Origin: Lentibacter sp. XHP0401
Lineage (GTDB): Bacteria > Pseudomonadota > Alphaproteobacteria > Rhodobacterales > Rhodobacteraceae
NCBI RefSeq assembly: GCF_025751535.1
Contig: NZ_JAOWLC010000012.1
Location: 62,001 to 126,000 of the forward strand
Direction: 5' to 3'
Length of the DNA stretch: 64,000 nucleotides
Shown here one piece after another: positions 1 through 8,697 of this stretch; within the stretch, counting starts at the first letter, position 1; each line of letters begins with the position of its first letter. Below the pieces are notes generated by a model, which did not search any database, was not told where the DNA came from, and was given only the letters and a program-made list of their open reading frames with translations. Made by a program: the position numbers and the translations under genes.

Positions 1-789
1 GGGGCAGGCGGCATGATGCTCCCCAACCACGCGCCGCTCGTTGTCGCCGAGCACTTCGGCACGCTGGCCACATTCTTCCCCGGCAGAATCGACCTTGGCC
101 TTGGCCGCGCACCGGGAACCGATATGGAAACCGCCCGCGCCCTGCGCCGCCATATGGCCCCCGAAGACAGCTTCCCGACCGATGTGCAGGAGCTTATCGC
201 CTACTTTGGCGAGACGTCTTCGGCCCGTGTCCGTGCCATTCCGGGGGAAGGCACCCATGTTCCGGTCTGGATTCTCGGCTCCTCGCTCTACGGCGCACAG
301 CTCGCCGCCATGCTCGGGCTGCCATATGCTTTCGCCTCTCATTTCGCCCCCGCGATGTTGGAGGAAGCGCTCTATATATACCGCCGCAGCTTCCGCCCCT
401 CGGTCCACCTTGAGGCGCCCTACACCATGGTCGCCGCAGGTGCCTGCGCCGCTGATACCGATGAAGAGGCGGCGTATCTTCGCACGTCACAGCTGCTCGC
501 CTTTGCCCGCCTGCGCACAGGCAAGCCCGGCAAGCTGCCGCTTCCCGTTGAAAATGTTGAGGCCGAAATCCCGCCGCAAATTCTCGCGGGCGTGCATCAG
601 GCGCTTGGTTGCTCGGCCACGGGCGCGCCCGAAGCGGTCAAATCACAACTTGCTGCGATCATGGATCAGCACAAACCCGATGAACTTATGGTCACAGGTA
701 TGATCCACGATCACGCTGCGCGGGTTAAATCCTTCCAGATCGTTGCGAAAGCGCTCAAATCTCTCCAAGACGACCGCGCGCTGGCTTAA
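1..789 (+). CDS. LLM-class flavin-dependent oxidoreductase, N-terminus cut off
   Basis: The open frame runs in from the left edge, so the true start lies upstream; about 262 residues are visible. The segment [20 protein letters not shown] followed by [15 protein letters not shown] is typical of the luciferase-like monooxygenase family (MsnO8-type subgroup), which uses reduced flavin on small organic substrates. Family members are roughly 330-340 residues, so about 70-75 N-terminal residues are probably missing. The substrate cannot be read from the sequence. It converges on the polyprenyl synthase gene across a 180-bp gap that holds the GTGCAC repeat element. Confidence 0.85.
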   Translation, partial: GAGGMMLPNHAPLVVAEHFGTLATFFPGRIDLGLGRAPGTDMETARALRRHMAPEDSFPTDVQELIAYFGETSSARVRAIPGEGTHVPVWILGSSLYGAQLAAMLGLPYAFASHFAPAMLEEALYIYRRSFRPSVHLEAPYTMVAAGACAADTDEEAAYLRTSQLLAFARLRTGKPGKLPLPVENVEAEIPPQILAGVHQALGCSATGAPEAVKSQLAAIMDQHKPDELMVTGMIHDHAARVKSFQIVAKALKSLQDDRALA

Positions 790-851
790 CCGTTCCGTAT
801 GGGGCGGGCGAGCCCACCAGCCACAGCCAACCTCCGCGCGCTCCGTTATCT

Positions 852-954
852 TAATTTATCTTAACTTTTAGTGATTCACGCGGTGCACGCAGGGTGCACG
901 GGGTGTGCACGCATATCACCCCCCTGGAATCAGCCCCGGATAGCGGCGTTAACC
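852..954 (-). repeat. GTGCAC-triplet intergenic element, copy 1
   Basis: Read on the minus strand from 954: GGTTAA, then GCTGATTCCA (934-925), then three GTGCAC hexamers at 910-905, 899-894 and 888-883 (exactly 11 bp apart), then GTTAAG and AAATTA. It aligns with copy 2 at 31827-31932. The 55-bp core 934-880 matches 31848-31902 at 47 of 55 positions with no gap. It lies in the convergent gap between the flavin oxidoreductase and the polyprenyl synthase. Function unknown. Confidence 0.75.
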
Positions 955-969
955 ATGGCTTACGCTCCG

Positions 970-1989
970 TTAATTGATCCGCGAAACCACGAATTCTGCG
1001 ATTTCGTCGAGCATCTCCCGAACAGGGTGTGCAGGCATCACGGTAAGCGCCGCACGCGCCTTGGCGGCATAGCTCAAAGCATCGTGCCGCGCAGCTTCCA
1101 AAGCGCCATGTTTTTCAAGCAATTCAATGGCTTGCTCAAGGTCTCCGTCGCGCTGGTCACCTTTCTCTATGGTGCGGCTCCAAAAGGCGCGCTCCTCGGC
1201 ATTGGCCAAAGCGACCGCCTTGATAACAGGCAGGGTCAGCTTACGCTCGCGGAAATCATCGCCCACATTTTTACCTGTCGCGCCGGAAAACCCTTTGTAA
1301 TCAAGTAGATCATCCACAATCTGAAAGGCAATCCCAAGCGCGTCCCCATAATCAAACAGCGCTTGCACTTGCGCTTCGGGAGCGCCTGCAATCACTCCGC
1401 CAACCTCTGTCGCCGCCGAGAACAGCGCCGCCGTTTTGCCCCGCACTACCTGCAAATAGATCGCTTCTGTGGTGGCCAGATCTTGCGCCGCCGTCAGCTG
1501 CAAAACCTCGCCTTCCGCAATCGTCGCAGAGGCATTCGCAAGGATATCAAGTACCCGCAAAGAGCCTGTTTCCACCATCAACTGAAACGAGCGTGAAAAC
1601 AGGTAGTCGCCCACAAGGACAGAACTTTTATTGTCCCACAATAGGTTAGCTGTGGGGCGTCCACGCCGTTTCTCGCTTTCGTCCACCACATCGTCATGCA
1701 AAAGCGTGGCTGTATGGATAAACTCCACAGTCGCCGCCAGATGCACATGATAGGGGCCGCCGTAGCCGCAGAGCTCTGCTGCCGCGAGCGTCAGCATGGG
1801 GCGCAAACGCTTGCCGCCGGCCTCGACCAGATGCTGCGTTACCTCAGGAATTCGAGGTGCATGTTCCGAGGCCATCCGCTCGCGGATCAAGACGTTCACC
1901 GCCTCCATGCTTGCAGCCAAATGGGAGGCGAGTTTTTCGTGCGGTTTGTTTGTTGTCTCGTTCAAGCTCTTCACGCTCCCGTCAGACAC
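970..1989 (-). CDS. ispB: Polyprenyl diphosphate synthase (ubiquinone side chain)
   Basis: Class I trans-prenyltransferase that condenses isopentenyl diphosphate units into the long isoprenoid tail of ubiquinone in the cytosol. Both aspartate-rich Mg-binding motifs are present: DDVVD at residues 99-103, followed by the RRGRPTAN stretch, and DDLLD at 226-230. The 339-residue length is normal. Alphaproteobacteria usually make Q10, so decaprenyl synthase (ddsA) is a likely activity, but chain length cannot be read here. The assigned start is GTG with no well-spaced ribosome site, and a second GTG five codons in is equally possible. It is divergent from the DUF2007 gene with only 35 bp between them. 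Confidence 0.9.
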   Translation of the reverse strand: MSDGSVKSLNETTNKPHEKLASHLAASMEAVNVLIRERMASEHAPRIPEVTQHLVEAGGKRLRPMLTLAAAELCGYGGPYHVHLAATVEFIHTATLLHDDVVDESEKRRGRPTANLLWDNKSSVLVGDYLFSRSFQLMVETGSLRVLDILANASATIAEGEVLQLTAAQDLATTEAIYLQVVRGKTAALFSAATEVGGVIAGAPEAQVQALFDYGDALGIAFQIVDDLLDYKGFSGATGKNVGDDFRERKLTLPVIKAVALANAEERAFWSRTIEKGDQRDGDLEQAIELLEKHGALEAARHDALSYAAKARAALTVMPAHPVREMLDEIAEFVVSRIN

Positions 1990-2024
1990 CTCGACATTCG
2001 CCGCCGAATGGTCATATTCACTTT

Positions 2025-2246
2025 ATGAAACAGCTTCTTAGCACAAACAATCTTGCCGATCTGGCCTTCGCCCAAGCTCTGCTTCAGGGCGAGGGTATAG
2101 CCGTGTTTGAAATGGACGTAAATATGAGCGTGCTCGAAGGCAGCATCGGAATTTTCCCGCGCCGTCTGATGGTTGCGGATGATGAGTATGACGACGCCGC
2201 TCAAACCCTGCGCGACAACGGGCTTGAGCCGTATGAGCACGTCTGA
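2025..2246 (+). CDS. DUF2007 family small protein
   Basis: A 73-residue protein. The pattern of an opening segment followed by ALLQGEGIAVFEMD and a closing segment rich in acidic residues (VADDEYDDAAQTLRD) fits DUF2007, a small alpha/beta domain seen in many proteobacteria with no assigned reaction. Its last 14 bases overlap the start of the downstream methyltransferase, which suggests translational coupling. The longer in-frame extension upstream overlaps the divergent ispB gene and is not credible. Confidence 0.75.
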   Translation: MKQLLSTNNLADLAFAQALLQGEGIAVFEMDVNMSVLEGSIGIFPRRLMVADDEYDDAAQTLRDNGLEPYEHV

Positions 2247-2991
2247 GCTCACCCACGATGCCTTTCTGGGCGGGCGCTTAAAGCTTTGGCAACCAAAGCA
2301 GGGCTACCGTGCAGGCGTCGATCCCGTTCTGCTGGCCGCCACTATCTCCGCCAAAGCAGGTGAAAGCGTGCTTGATCTGGGCTGCGGAGCAGGGGCCGCG
2401 GCGCTCTGCCTCGGCACCCGAATTGAAGGCCTGGACCTGCACGGTTTGGAAATTCAACCGTTTTACGCGGATTTGGCGCTGAAAAACGCCTCGGAGAACA
2501 GAATCGCATTAACGGTTCATCGAGGCAACGTTAATGAAATGCCGGCAAGTTTGAAGGAACGGCGCTTTAATCACGTGTTAACCAACCCGCCATATTTTGA
2601 TCGTGGGACAGGTTCCAAGGCGCCCGACGAAGGCCGCGAAACCGCTCTCGGTGGGGCGTCTCTCCCCCTTTGGCTTGAAGCTGCCGCCCGCCGGCTTGCG
2701 CCCAAAGGCTACCTTACGCTGATTTGTCGCACCGAACGTGTGCCAGAGCTTCTGACGGCGCTGCCAGACTATCTCGGCTCAATCGAGCTTTGGCCCATCT
2801 TGCCCCGCACGGAGCAAGCTTCACAACTGGTGCTTTTACGGGCCCGTCATAGCGGAAAAGCCGCTTTTCGCCTTCATGCAGGGCTCGTAATGCACGAAGG
2901 CACGCGGCATATGAGAGACGCTGAAAGCTATGCTCCGAATGTCAGCGCAGTGCTCAGAAATGCAGCCGCATTGCCATTTCCGAAGATTTGA
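2233..2991 (+). CDS. TrmN6-type tRNA/protein N6-adenine methyltransferase family
   Basis: SAM-dependent class I methyltransferase of 252 residues. Motif I is ESVLDLGCGAGAAAL (about residues 44-58) and the amino-methylating NPPYF motif is at 118-122, the signature of N6-adenine or glutamine methylases. The N-terminal GGRLKLWQPKQGYRAGVDPVLLAA is typical of the group that modifies A37 of tRNA1(Val) (YfiC/TrmN6), the most likely target. The ATG at 2233 is chosen because the homologous region begins immediately after it; it overlaps the DUF2007 stop by 14 bases. Substrate assignment is by family only. Confidence 0.8.
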   Translation: MSTSELTHDAFLGGRLKLWQPKQGYRAGVDPVLLAATISAKAGESVLDLGCGAGAAALCLGTRIEGLDLHGLEIQPFYADLALKNASENRIALTVHRGNVNEMPASLKERRFNHVLTNPPYFDRGTGSKAPDEGRETALGGASLPLWLEAAARRLAPKGYLTLICRTERVPELLTALPDYLGSIELWPILPRTEQASQLVLLRARHSGKAAFRLHAGLVMHEGTRHMRDAESYAPNVSAVLRNAAALPFPKI

Positions 2992-3085
2992 CAGCATTTT
3001 ATTGCTCATCCTCTCGCAACTGCGGCGTGACTTATTATGTTTGATATGCTCGACTGAGAACGCAACATATTGAGAGGAGATTGCA

Positions 3086-3259
3086 ATGAGCTTGAACGGA
3101 CACGTAGAAGAACTGAAAAGAAAGCACCAAACCCTCTCCGACCGTGTGGAACTCCTTCAACGCACACCAAGCGCAACAGATTCAGAGATTGCTGAACTGA
3201 AGAAGCAAAAGCTGAAAATTAAAGAACAAATTTCCCGTTTTGAAGCCACGGCTGGCTGA
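3086..3259 (+). CDS. YdcH-like (DUF465) small coiled protein
   Basis: A 57-residue, highly charged protein beginning MSLNGHVEELKRKHQTLSDR and ending in a Lys/Glu-rich stretch, predicted to be alpha-helical or coiled. The HVEELKRKH pattern with a later EIAELKKQKLKIKEQI fits the YdcH/DUF465 family of small proteins of unknown role. A GAGAGGAG ribosome site lies 7 nt before the ATG, and a strong terminator follows at 3282. Confidence 0.8.
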   Translation: MSLNGHVEELKRKHQTLSDRVELLQRTPSATDSEIAELKKQKLKIKEQISRFEATAG

Positions 3260-3281
3260 AACAGGTAATATCTGGCCCACA

Positions 3282-3312
3282 ACGCGCCCCTGAAATTCGG
3301 GGCGCGTTTTTT
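3282..3312 (+). terminator. Rho-independent terminator after the YdcH-like gene
   Basis: Stem ACGCGCCCC (3282-3290) pairs with GGGGCGCGT (3299-3307) around an 8-nt loop, followed by a T run. Confidence 0.9.
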
Positions 3313-3325
3313 AGTTAGACTCACA

Positions 3326-3356
3326 TGAAAAGGCCGCCCCTTTCGGCGCGGCCTTA
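3326..3356 (-). terminator. Terminator of the phaAB unit
   Basis: On the minus strand a GGCCGC...GCGGCC hairpin is followed by TTTTC, about 20 bases after the phaB stop. It lies back to back with the opposite-strand terminator at 3282. Confidence 0.75.
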
Positions 3357-3377
3357 AAGCTCTCTCTTGAAAATGTC

Positions 3378-4100
3378 TTAGACGAAAAACTGCCCGCCAT
3401 TCGCAGAGATTGTGGACCCGTTGATAAAGCCCGCATCATCGGAGGCAAGGAAGGCCACGCAGCGCGCGATTTCTTCGGGCTCACCAAGACGACCTGCCGG
3501 AATCTGGCCAATAATGGATTCCCGGACTTTTTCAGGAACTGCCATAACCATTTCAGTCGCAATATAACCCGGGCAAATCGCATTTGCCGTGATGCCCGCG
3601 CGCGCGCCCTCTTGGGCGAGTGACTTCACGATACCAAGATCACCTGCTTTGGTCGCTGCATAGTTGACTTGAGCAAACTGCCCCTTCTGACCGTTGATGG
3701 AACTGATAACAATTACGCGGCCAAACTTGCGCTCGCGCATACCGTTCCAGACAGGGTGCACTGTGTTAAAAACGCCAGTCAGGTTGGTGTCGATCACCTC
3801 GTGCCATTGCTGTGGTGTCATCTTGTGAAACGGCGCATCACGGGTGATGCCCGCATTGGCGACGACCACATCGACAGGCCCGACTTCGGCTTCGACCTTG
3901 GCGATACCCGCAACAGATTCGTCATAGTCTGCTACGTTCCACTTGTAGGTTTTGATGCCGGTTTCAGCAGTAAACGCCGCTGCCGCTTCATCGTTGCCAG
4001 CATAGGTTGCAGCCACATTGTAGCCTTCCGCCTTAAGCGCTTTTGAAATTGCCGCGCCAATTCCGCGTGAGCCGCCCGTGACCAGTGCCGTTCGTGCCAT
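3378..4100 (-). CDS. phaB: Acetoacetyl-CoA reductase
   Basis: NADPH-dependent short-chain dehydrogenase of 240 residues that makes (R)-3-hydroxybutyryl-CoA for polyhydroxyalkanoate synthesis. It shows the TGGSRGIG cofactor loop (residues 8-15), the NAG motif (82-84), the catalytic serine pair in VISSINGQKG (133-134) and the Y147/K151 pair in VNYAATKAG. The start ATG at 4100 is preceded by GGAGG; an in-frame ATG five codons earlier would bury that ribosome site and is rejected. It lies 160 bp downstream of phaA on the same strand. No PHA synthase (phaC) is in the window. Confidence 0.93.
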   Translation of the reverse strand: MARTALVTGGSRGIGAAISKALKAEGYNVAATYAGNDEAAAAFTAETGIKTYKWNVADYDESVAGIAKVEAEVGPVDVVVANAGITRDAPFHKMTPQQWHEVIDTNLTGVFNTVHPVWNGMRERKFGRVIVISSINGQKGQFAQVNYAATKAGDLGIVKSLAQEGARAGITANAICPGYIATEMVMAVPEKVRESIIGQIPAGRLGEPEEIARCVAFLASDDAGFINGSTISANGGQFFV

Positions 4101-4201
4101 GATGTTTTCCTCCAAGTTTTTGCCAGCGTAATCCTGTTACCCAATTAGTCTATTTTAGGCAATATTATTGCGCAAGCAGATAGGTGGGCATTATGAAATT
4201 G

Positions 4202-4224
4202 GAGCGCCCCCTAAAGAGCGCCCC
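4202..4224 (-). repeat. Short tandem repeat between phaA and phaB
   Basis: The 9-mer GAGCGCCCC occurs at 4202-4210 and again at 4216-4224, separated by CTAAA. It is a direct repeat and not a hairpin, so it does not look like a terminator. Confidence 0.6.
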
Positions 4225-4260
4225 AACTTAGAAAACCAGAATAGTAAACGTGTTGGCCGG

Positions 4261-5436
4261 TTACGGGCGCTCAACACAGAGAGCAACGCCCATGCCGCCA
4301 CCGATGCAGAGGGTCGCAAGACCTTTTTTCGCGCCCCGGCGCTGCATTTCAAACAACAGCGTGTTGAGAACACGGCAGCCCGAGGCTCCGATCGGATGGC
4401 CAATGGCAATCGCCCCGCCGTTGACGTTTACGATCTCGGGGTCCCAGCCCATCTCTTTGTTTACGGCACATGCTTGAGCAGCGAAGGCCTCGTTGGCTTC
4501 GACAAGGTCCAGATCACTCACGCTCCAGCCGGCTTTGTCGAGTGCTTTACGGCTTGCATAAACTGGGCCGACACCCATGATGGACGGGTCGAGACCGACG
4601 GTTGCGTAAGACGCAATGCGCGCGAGTGGCTCAATGCCGCGTTTTTCGGCATTGTTAGCGCTCATCAAAAGAACACCAGCTGCACCATCATTGAGGCCCG
4701 AAGCGTTGGCCGCTGTTACTGAACCGTCTTTGGTAAAGGCGGGGCGCAATTTTTGCATGGCCTCCATTGTTGCGCCGTGGCGGATGTATTCGTCCGCATC
4801 GACAACGATGTCACCTTTTCGTGTCTTAACCGTAAATGCCGCGATCTCGTCAGCAAATTTGCCAGCTTTTTGGGCCGCTTCGGCCTTGTTTTGTGAGGCG
4901 ACAGCAAATCTGTCTTGCTCATCGCGGCTGATTTGCCATTTCTCAGCAACGTTTTCGGCTGTCTGGCCCATGTGGTAGCCGTTAAAGGCATCCCAAAGAC
5001 CGTCACGGATCATGCTGTCAATATAGCTGACATCGCCCATTTTCGTTCCGTTGCGCAGATGTGCGACGTGGGGGCTGAGCGACATGCTTTCTTGCCCGCC
5101 AGCCGCCACGATATCGGCATCGCCCAGTTGAATATGTTGTGCGCCGAGAGCCACGGCGCGAAGCCCCGAGCCGCAGACCTGATTGATGCTCCAGGCAGAG
5201 CTCTCGATCGGAAGGCCAGCGTTGACATGGGCTTGGCGAGCAGGGTTTTGCCCTTGTCCGGCGGTGAGAACCTGCCCGAGAATAGTTTCGGAGACTTCAT
5301 CCTTTTCAATGCCTGCGCGCTCGACGATGGCTTGCAAGACAGCTGCGCCAAGGTCATGCGCGGGGGTATTGGCAAACGAGCCAGTGAAAGAGCCAACCGC
5401 GGTGCGGGCGGCAGAGGCGATTACGACGTTGGTCAT
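4261..5436 (-). CDS. phaA: Acetyl-CoA C-acetyltransferase (beta-ketothiolase)
   Basis: Thiolase of 391 residues that condenses two acetyl-CoA to acetoacetyl-CoA, the first step toward PHB, and can also run in reverse. The nucleophilic Cys is C88 in [11 protein letters not shown]. The second catalytic pair is H347 in GHPIGASG and C377 in LCIGGGMG. The start at [12 protein letters not shown] is chosen by family alignment; the open frame continues 26 codons upstream into non-conserved sequence. It is transcribed toward phaB. Confidence 0.94.
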   Translation of the reverse strand: MTNVVIASAARTAVGSFTGSFANTPAHDLGAAVLQAIVERAGIEKDEVSETILGQVLTAGQGQNPARQAHVNAGLPIESSAWSINQVCGSGLRAVALGAQHIQLGDADIVAAGGQESMSLSPHVAHLRNGTKMGDVSYIDSMIRDGLWDAFNGYHMGQTAENVAEKWQISRDEQDRFAVASQNKAEAAQKAGKFADEIAAFTVKTRKGDIVVDADEYIRHGATMEAMQKLRPAFTKDGSVTAANASGLNDGAAGVLLMSANNAEKRGIEPLARIASYATVGLDPSIMGVGPVYASRKALDKAGWSVSDLDLVEANEAFAAQACAVNKEMGWDPEIVNVNGGAIAIGHPIGASGCRVLNTLLFEMQRRGAKKGLATLCIGGGMGVALCVERP

Positions 5437-5551
5437 GACGTTCCTTTCCCATGAAAAAGCCCAGTCGCACCTGCGGCCAGAGCTGTTGGGCAAGGCATAT
5501 CTTATTTGTTTCAACGCGACAACATACCAGGGCAGGCGAAGCGACGCAGGG

Positions 5552-6391
5552 TCAGGCGCGCCGCGATTCTGGTTCGGGGCGCTCCCATACCGGTCTTACC
5601 GTGGGTGCGGCGAAGTAGTAGCCTTGCAGGCAGTTGATGCCCATTTCAGCAAGGAAAGCAGCATCTTCGCGGTTTTCTACGAACTCGGCGACTGTAAGCA
5701 TATCGAACTGCTCGGCAATTGCTTGTAGCGCACCGGTAAGCACCTGATTGTCGTGGTTCTGGCTGATTCCGCGAATGAACTGCCCGTCAATTTTGAGTAT
5801 GTCGAAGTAGAAATCGCGTAAGTAGCGGAAGGATGTATAGCCAGCGCCAAAGTCATCAAGCGCGAAACTAACCCCCTTGGATTGCAGATCGCTCATGAAA
5901 GTGACCACCAGCTCAGGCACGGTCATGGCCGAACTTTCTGTGATTTCGAGAATCAGGCGCTCGCCCACTGTGGCGTTGCGCTGCAGACCTTGTCGCAAAG
6001 TGCGCATCCAGCGCGGATAGCCGATGGAGCGCGCGGACATGTTGATGGAGAGGCGCAACTCGTGTTGGTGGGCGAGGGTGCGCAGGCCCTTCTCCAGAGC
6101 GATGCAATCCATGATGCGGCCGAGCTCTGTTGTCTCGATTTCGGTGATGAACTCTTTGGCTGGAATGATCCGCCCAGTCTCGTCCGTCAGGCGCAGAAGG
6201 GCTTCATAAAAAGCTATCTTATCAGGTGCTTTTGCCTGAACGATTGGTTGGTAGGCGAGCAAAACCTGCTTGTTGCGGAGGGCGATTTCGACCATTTGCA
6301 TGACTGATTTGTCGCGGGCTGCGACCGCGTAACCAAGCGGATTGATGGCTTCGTTGGCAGTAGCCTTGTAAAGCTTGTTTCTGTTGTTCAT
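5552..6391 (-). CDS. EAL-domain cyclic-di-GMP phosphodiesterase, single domain
   Basis: A 279-residue protein that is almost entirely one EAL domain and would hydrolyse cyclic di-GMP to pGpG. Metal and substrate residues are intact: E63-A64-L65 in FYEALLRL, N117 in INMSAR, LEITES (148-153), DDFGAGYTS (179-187), K200, and E236 in VAEFVEN. It has no GGDEF, PAS, receiver or transmembrane segment, so it looks cytosolic and its sensory input is not evident. The usual AEGVE motif reads AEFVE here, a conservative variant. It is alone between phaA and tag. Confidence 0.9.
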   Translation of the reverse strand: MNNRNKLYKATANEAINPLGYAVAARDKSVMQMVEIALRNKQVLLAYQPIVQAKAPDKIAFYEALLRLTDETGRIIPAKEFITEIETTELGRIMDCIALEKGLRTLAHQHELRLSINMSARSIGYPRWMRTLRQGLQRNATVGERLILEITESSAMTVPELVVTFMSDLQSKGVSFALDDFGAGYTSFRYLRDFYFDILKIDGQFIRGISQNHDNQVLTGALQAIAEQFDMLTVAEFVENREDAAFLAEMGINCLQGYYFAAPTVRPVWERPEPESRRA

Positions 6392-6510
6392 CGTAGCGCT
6401 CCCACGTGATGCCTGGTGAGCGGGAAGGTTTGCAGCCTATTTGCTAACAAGCGTTTAAGTGGCAGGATCGTCTAAAATTGAGCAGAGCTTTGAAACCGAG
6501 GGAGAAACAC

Positions 6511-7074
6511 GTGGAAAGATGTGGCTGGCACGGGGATGATCCCGAGTATGTGAGGTATCATGACGAGGAGTGGGGCGTGCCCGAACGGGACAGCCGCGCG
6601 CTTTGGGAAAAGCTCGTGCTTGACGGCTTTCAGGCGGGGCTGAGCTGGCTTACGATCCTGCGCAAACGTGATAATTTCCGTGAGGCTTTTCATGAGTTTA
6701 ACCCAGAAATAATTGCCGAGTGGGGCGAGGATGATGTGCTGCGATTGCTGGCGAACGAGGGCATCATTCGCCATCGTGGCAAGATCGAGGCGACGATCAC
6801 AAATGCCCGTGCTTATCTTGAAATCGAAGCCACTGAAGGCTTCTCGACCTACTGCTGGAGCTTTGTTGGCGGGGAGCCTTTGCACAACGTCTGGGGGCGT
6901 TTGGGAGAGGTTCCGCCGCAGACGGAAATCTCGCAAAAATTTTCCAAAGATTTGAAGAAACGTGGGTTTAAATTTTGTGGGCCGACTATTGTTTATGCAT
7001 GGATGGAGGCTTGCGGGCTTGTGAATGATCACCTCACAACCTGTTTTCGGCATGACGAGGTCAAACGTCTTTAG
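6511..7074 (+). CDS. tag: DNA-3-methyladenine glycosylase I
   Basis: Constitutive base-excision repair enzyme that removes 3-methyladenine from alkylated DNA; 187 residues. The zinc-binding set C4, H17, H174 and C178 matches the family pattern. The GTG at 6511 is chosen because it yields the conserved MERCGW opening and is preceded by GGGAG; a TTG at 6478 is in frame but weaker. Position 38, Glu in the E. coli enzyme, is Asp here (LDGFQAGLSW). Confidence 0.92.
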   Translation: MERCGWHGDDPEYVRYHDEEWGVPERDSRALWEKLVLDGFQAGLSWLTILRKRDNFREAFHEFNPEIIAEWGEDDVLRLLANEGIIRHRGKIEATITNARAYLEIEATEGFSTYCWSFVGGEPLHNVWGRLGEVPPQTEISQKFSKDLKKRGFKFCGPTIVYAWMEACGLVNDHLTTCFRHDEVKRL

Positions 7075-7106
7075 GCGGCGACGCGACCGTGTGGCAAGCA
7101 GTATGG

Positions 7107-7125
7107 CAACCTGTAGGGCAGGTTG
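7107..7125. other. Hairpin between tag and the threonine aldolase gene
   Basis: CAACCTG (7107-7113) and CAGGTTG (7119-7125) form a perfect 7-bp stem with a TAGGG loop in the convergent gap. Neither strand has a T run, so it is at best a weak terminator. Confidence 0.45.
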
Positions 7126-7171
7126 TATGGACAGTGGAAGACGTTTTGAGCGCTAAGATATGCTCTGCGCT

Positions 7172-8218
7172 TCAGCCTTTGGCAGTGCCCACAAATGCAT
7201 CAATTAGCTCTTCGGTGATCGACCAGTCGCAGACCAGACGGCAGGGCAAAGGCTCATCCGCATCTCCGATGTCTACATCACCCGCGAGCACATAGTAGCG
7301 CGCCCCGGCTGCGGCGAGGCGTTGATGTGCGGCGCGAGGCAATTCGGCGAAGATGATGTTGGCATCGGGCCGGTTGGTGATCCGCGCACCTGCAACTTCA
7401 TTGAGACCCGCAGCCAGCCGTGCGCAGTTGGCGTTGGCCTGTTTGGCGGAAGTGAGCCAGAGATCATTGATCAGATAGGCCAGCATCTGCGCCGAGAGGT
7501 AGCGGTGTTTGGAGAACAGATGCGCCCCCCGTTTGCGGCGCAATTCGAATTCCCATGCTTTGGCCGGGTCAAAGAAGATAACCGCTTCAACGCCCATGCA
7601 GCCATTCTTAGTGCCGCCGAAGGACACAACATCAACGCCGGATTTCCATGTCATCTCGGCGGCTGTGCAGCCGAGAGCCGCTTGCGCATTGGCAAAGCGC
7701 GCGCCGTCAAGATGCACGCCAAGGCCGTAGGATTTTGCCACATCAGCCAGAGCCTTGATTTCGGCAAGGGTGTGCACCGCGCCGCGCTCGGTCACCTGGG
7801 TGATCGAGACGGGGCCGCGCTGCGGGCCGTGAACGCCGCGGGTTTGTTCTGATTCGATGCTGGCGCGCAGGGCGTCAGGTGTCATCTGGTCGCTCGTGCC
7901 GACAATCGTAAGCTTCGCCCCGCCCGAGTAGAACTCGGGCGCGTTGCATTCGTCTTCGTGGATGTGGGCTGTAGGTGAGCAAAACACCGTCTCGTAAGGC
8001 GCGCACATGGTGGCCAGCGCCAGCGAGTTTGCCGCTGTGCCCGTGGCGACAAGGTAGACAGCCGCGTCCGGTGCTTCAAAGAGAGTGCGGATGCGGGCGC
8101 GGACCTCGTCCATGATCGTGTCGGCGCCATATGGCATGGCGTAACCCTCGTTGGCGGCCGATATGGCTGCCATCACTTCGGGGTGGGCGGGGCCGGAATT
8201 GTCGGAGGCAAAAAACAT
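7172..8218 (-). CDS. ltaE: Low-specificity L-threonine aldolase
   Basis: PLP enzyme of 348 residues that cleaves threonine or allo-threonine to glycine and acetaldehyde. The Schiff-base lysine is K204 in VSFGGTKNGCMG, and the PLP-nitrogen aspartate is D171 in HLDGARFANA. It is the third gene of a tight unit ribF-ycgN-ltaE: its ATG shares one base with the ycgN stop (TGATG). The functional link to its neighbours is not obvious beyond cofactor and amino-acid housekeeping. Confidence 0.88.
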   Translation of the reverse strand: MFFASDNSGPAHPEVMAAISAANEGYAMPYGADTIMDEVRARIRTLFEAPDAAVYLVATGTAANSLALATMCAPYETVFCSPTAHIHEDECNAPEFYSGGAKLTIVGTSDQMTPDALRASIESEQTRGVHGPQRGPVSITQVTERGAVHTLAEIKALADVAKSYGLGVHLDGARFANAQAALGCTAAEMTWKSGVDVVSFGGTKNGCMGVEAVIFFDPAKAWEFELRRKRGAHLFSKHRYLSAQMLAYLINDLWLTSAKQANANCARLAAGLNEVAGARITNRPDANIIFAELPRAAHQRLAAAGARYYVLAGDVDIGDADEPLPCRLVCDWSITEELIDAFVGTAKG

Positions 8219-8697
8219 CAGCGCGGTTCCTCTATTATGTGGTCTTCCCAGTCGTCTTCGGAGATTTCAAATTCGGGCACGGTGCGGTGCAGCATGGAAA
8301 CTCCTGCCGCATGTACGCTTTCGGCAGTGCCGCTTATGAGCGGATGCCAGTCAAAGAGCGGCTTGCCTTGCCACAGGAGCTTGTAGGCGCAGGTTTCGGG
8401 CATCCAGTAGATATGCCCCTCGAGGTTTTCGGCCGTAAGGCTGATGCACTCGGGCACGAACTGGTGGCGCGTTTCATATTGGGCGCAGCGGCAGGTTGTG
8501 TCATCAAACAGGCGGCAAGCAACGCGGGTGAGGGCAACGTCGCCAGTATCTTCATCTTCAAGCTTGTTGAGGCAGCATTTGCCGCAACCATCGCAAAGGG
8601 CTTCCCATTCTTTGGCACTCAACTCGGCGAGCTTTTTGCGCTCCCAGAATTTGGGGGCGAGGCCGTCGCGGGCGATCGGGTCTTTGGGCTCGTTCAT
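8218..8697 (-). CDS. YcgN family cysteine-cluster protein
   Basis: A 159-residue protein with the cysteine pattern CDGCGKCC near residue 36, then single cysteines and a CRCAQY segment, typical of the UPF0260/YcgN family; the cysteines may bind a metal or Fe-S cluster. The biochemical role is unknown. The chosen ATG overlaps the ribF stop as ATGA, and an in-frame ATG 11 codons upstream lies inside ribF. It is translationally coupled to both neighbours. Confidence 0.85.
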   Translation of the reverse strand: MNEPKDPIARDGLAPKFWERKKLAELSAKEWEALCDGCGKCCLNKLEDEDTGDVALTRVACRLFDDTTCRCAQYETRHQFVPECISLTAENLEGHIYWMPETCAYKLLWQGKPLFDWHPLISGTAESVHAAGVSMLHRTVPEFEISEDDWEDHIIEEPR

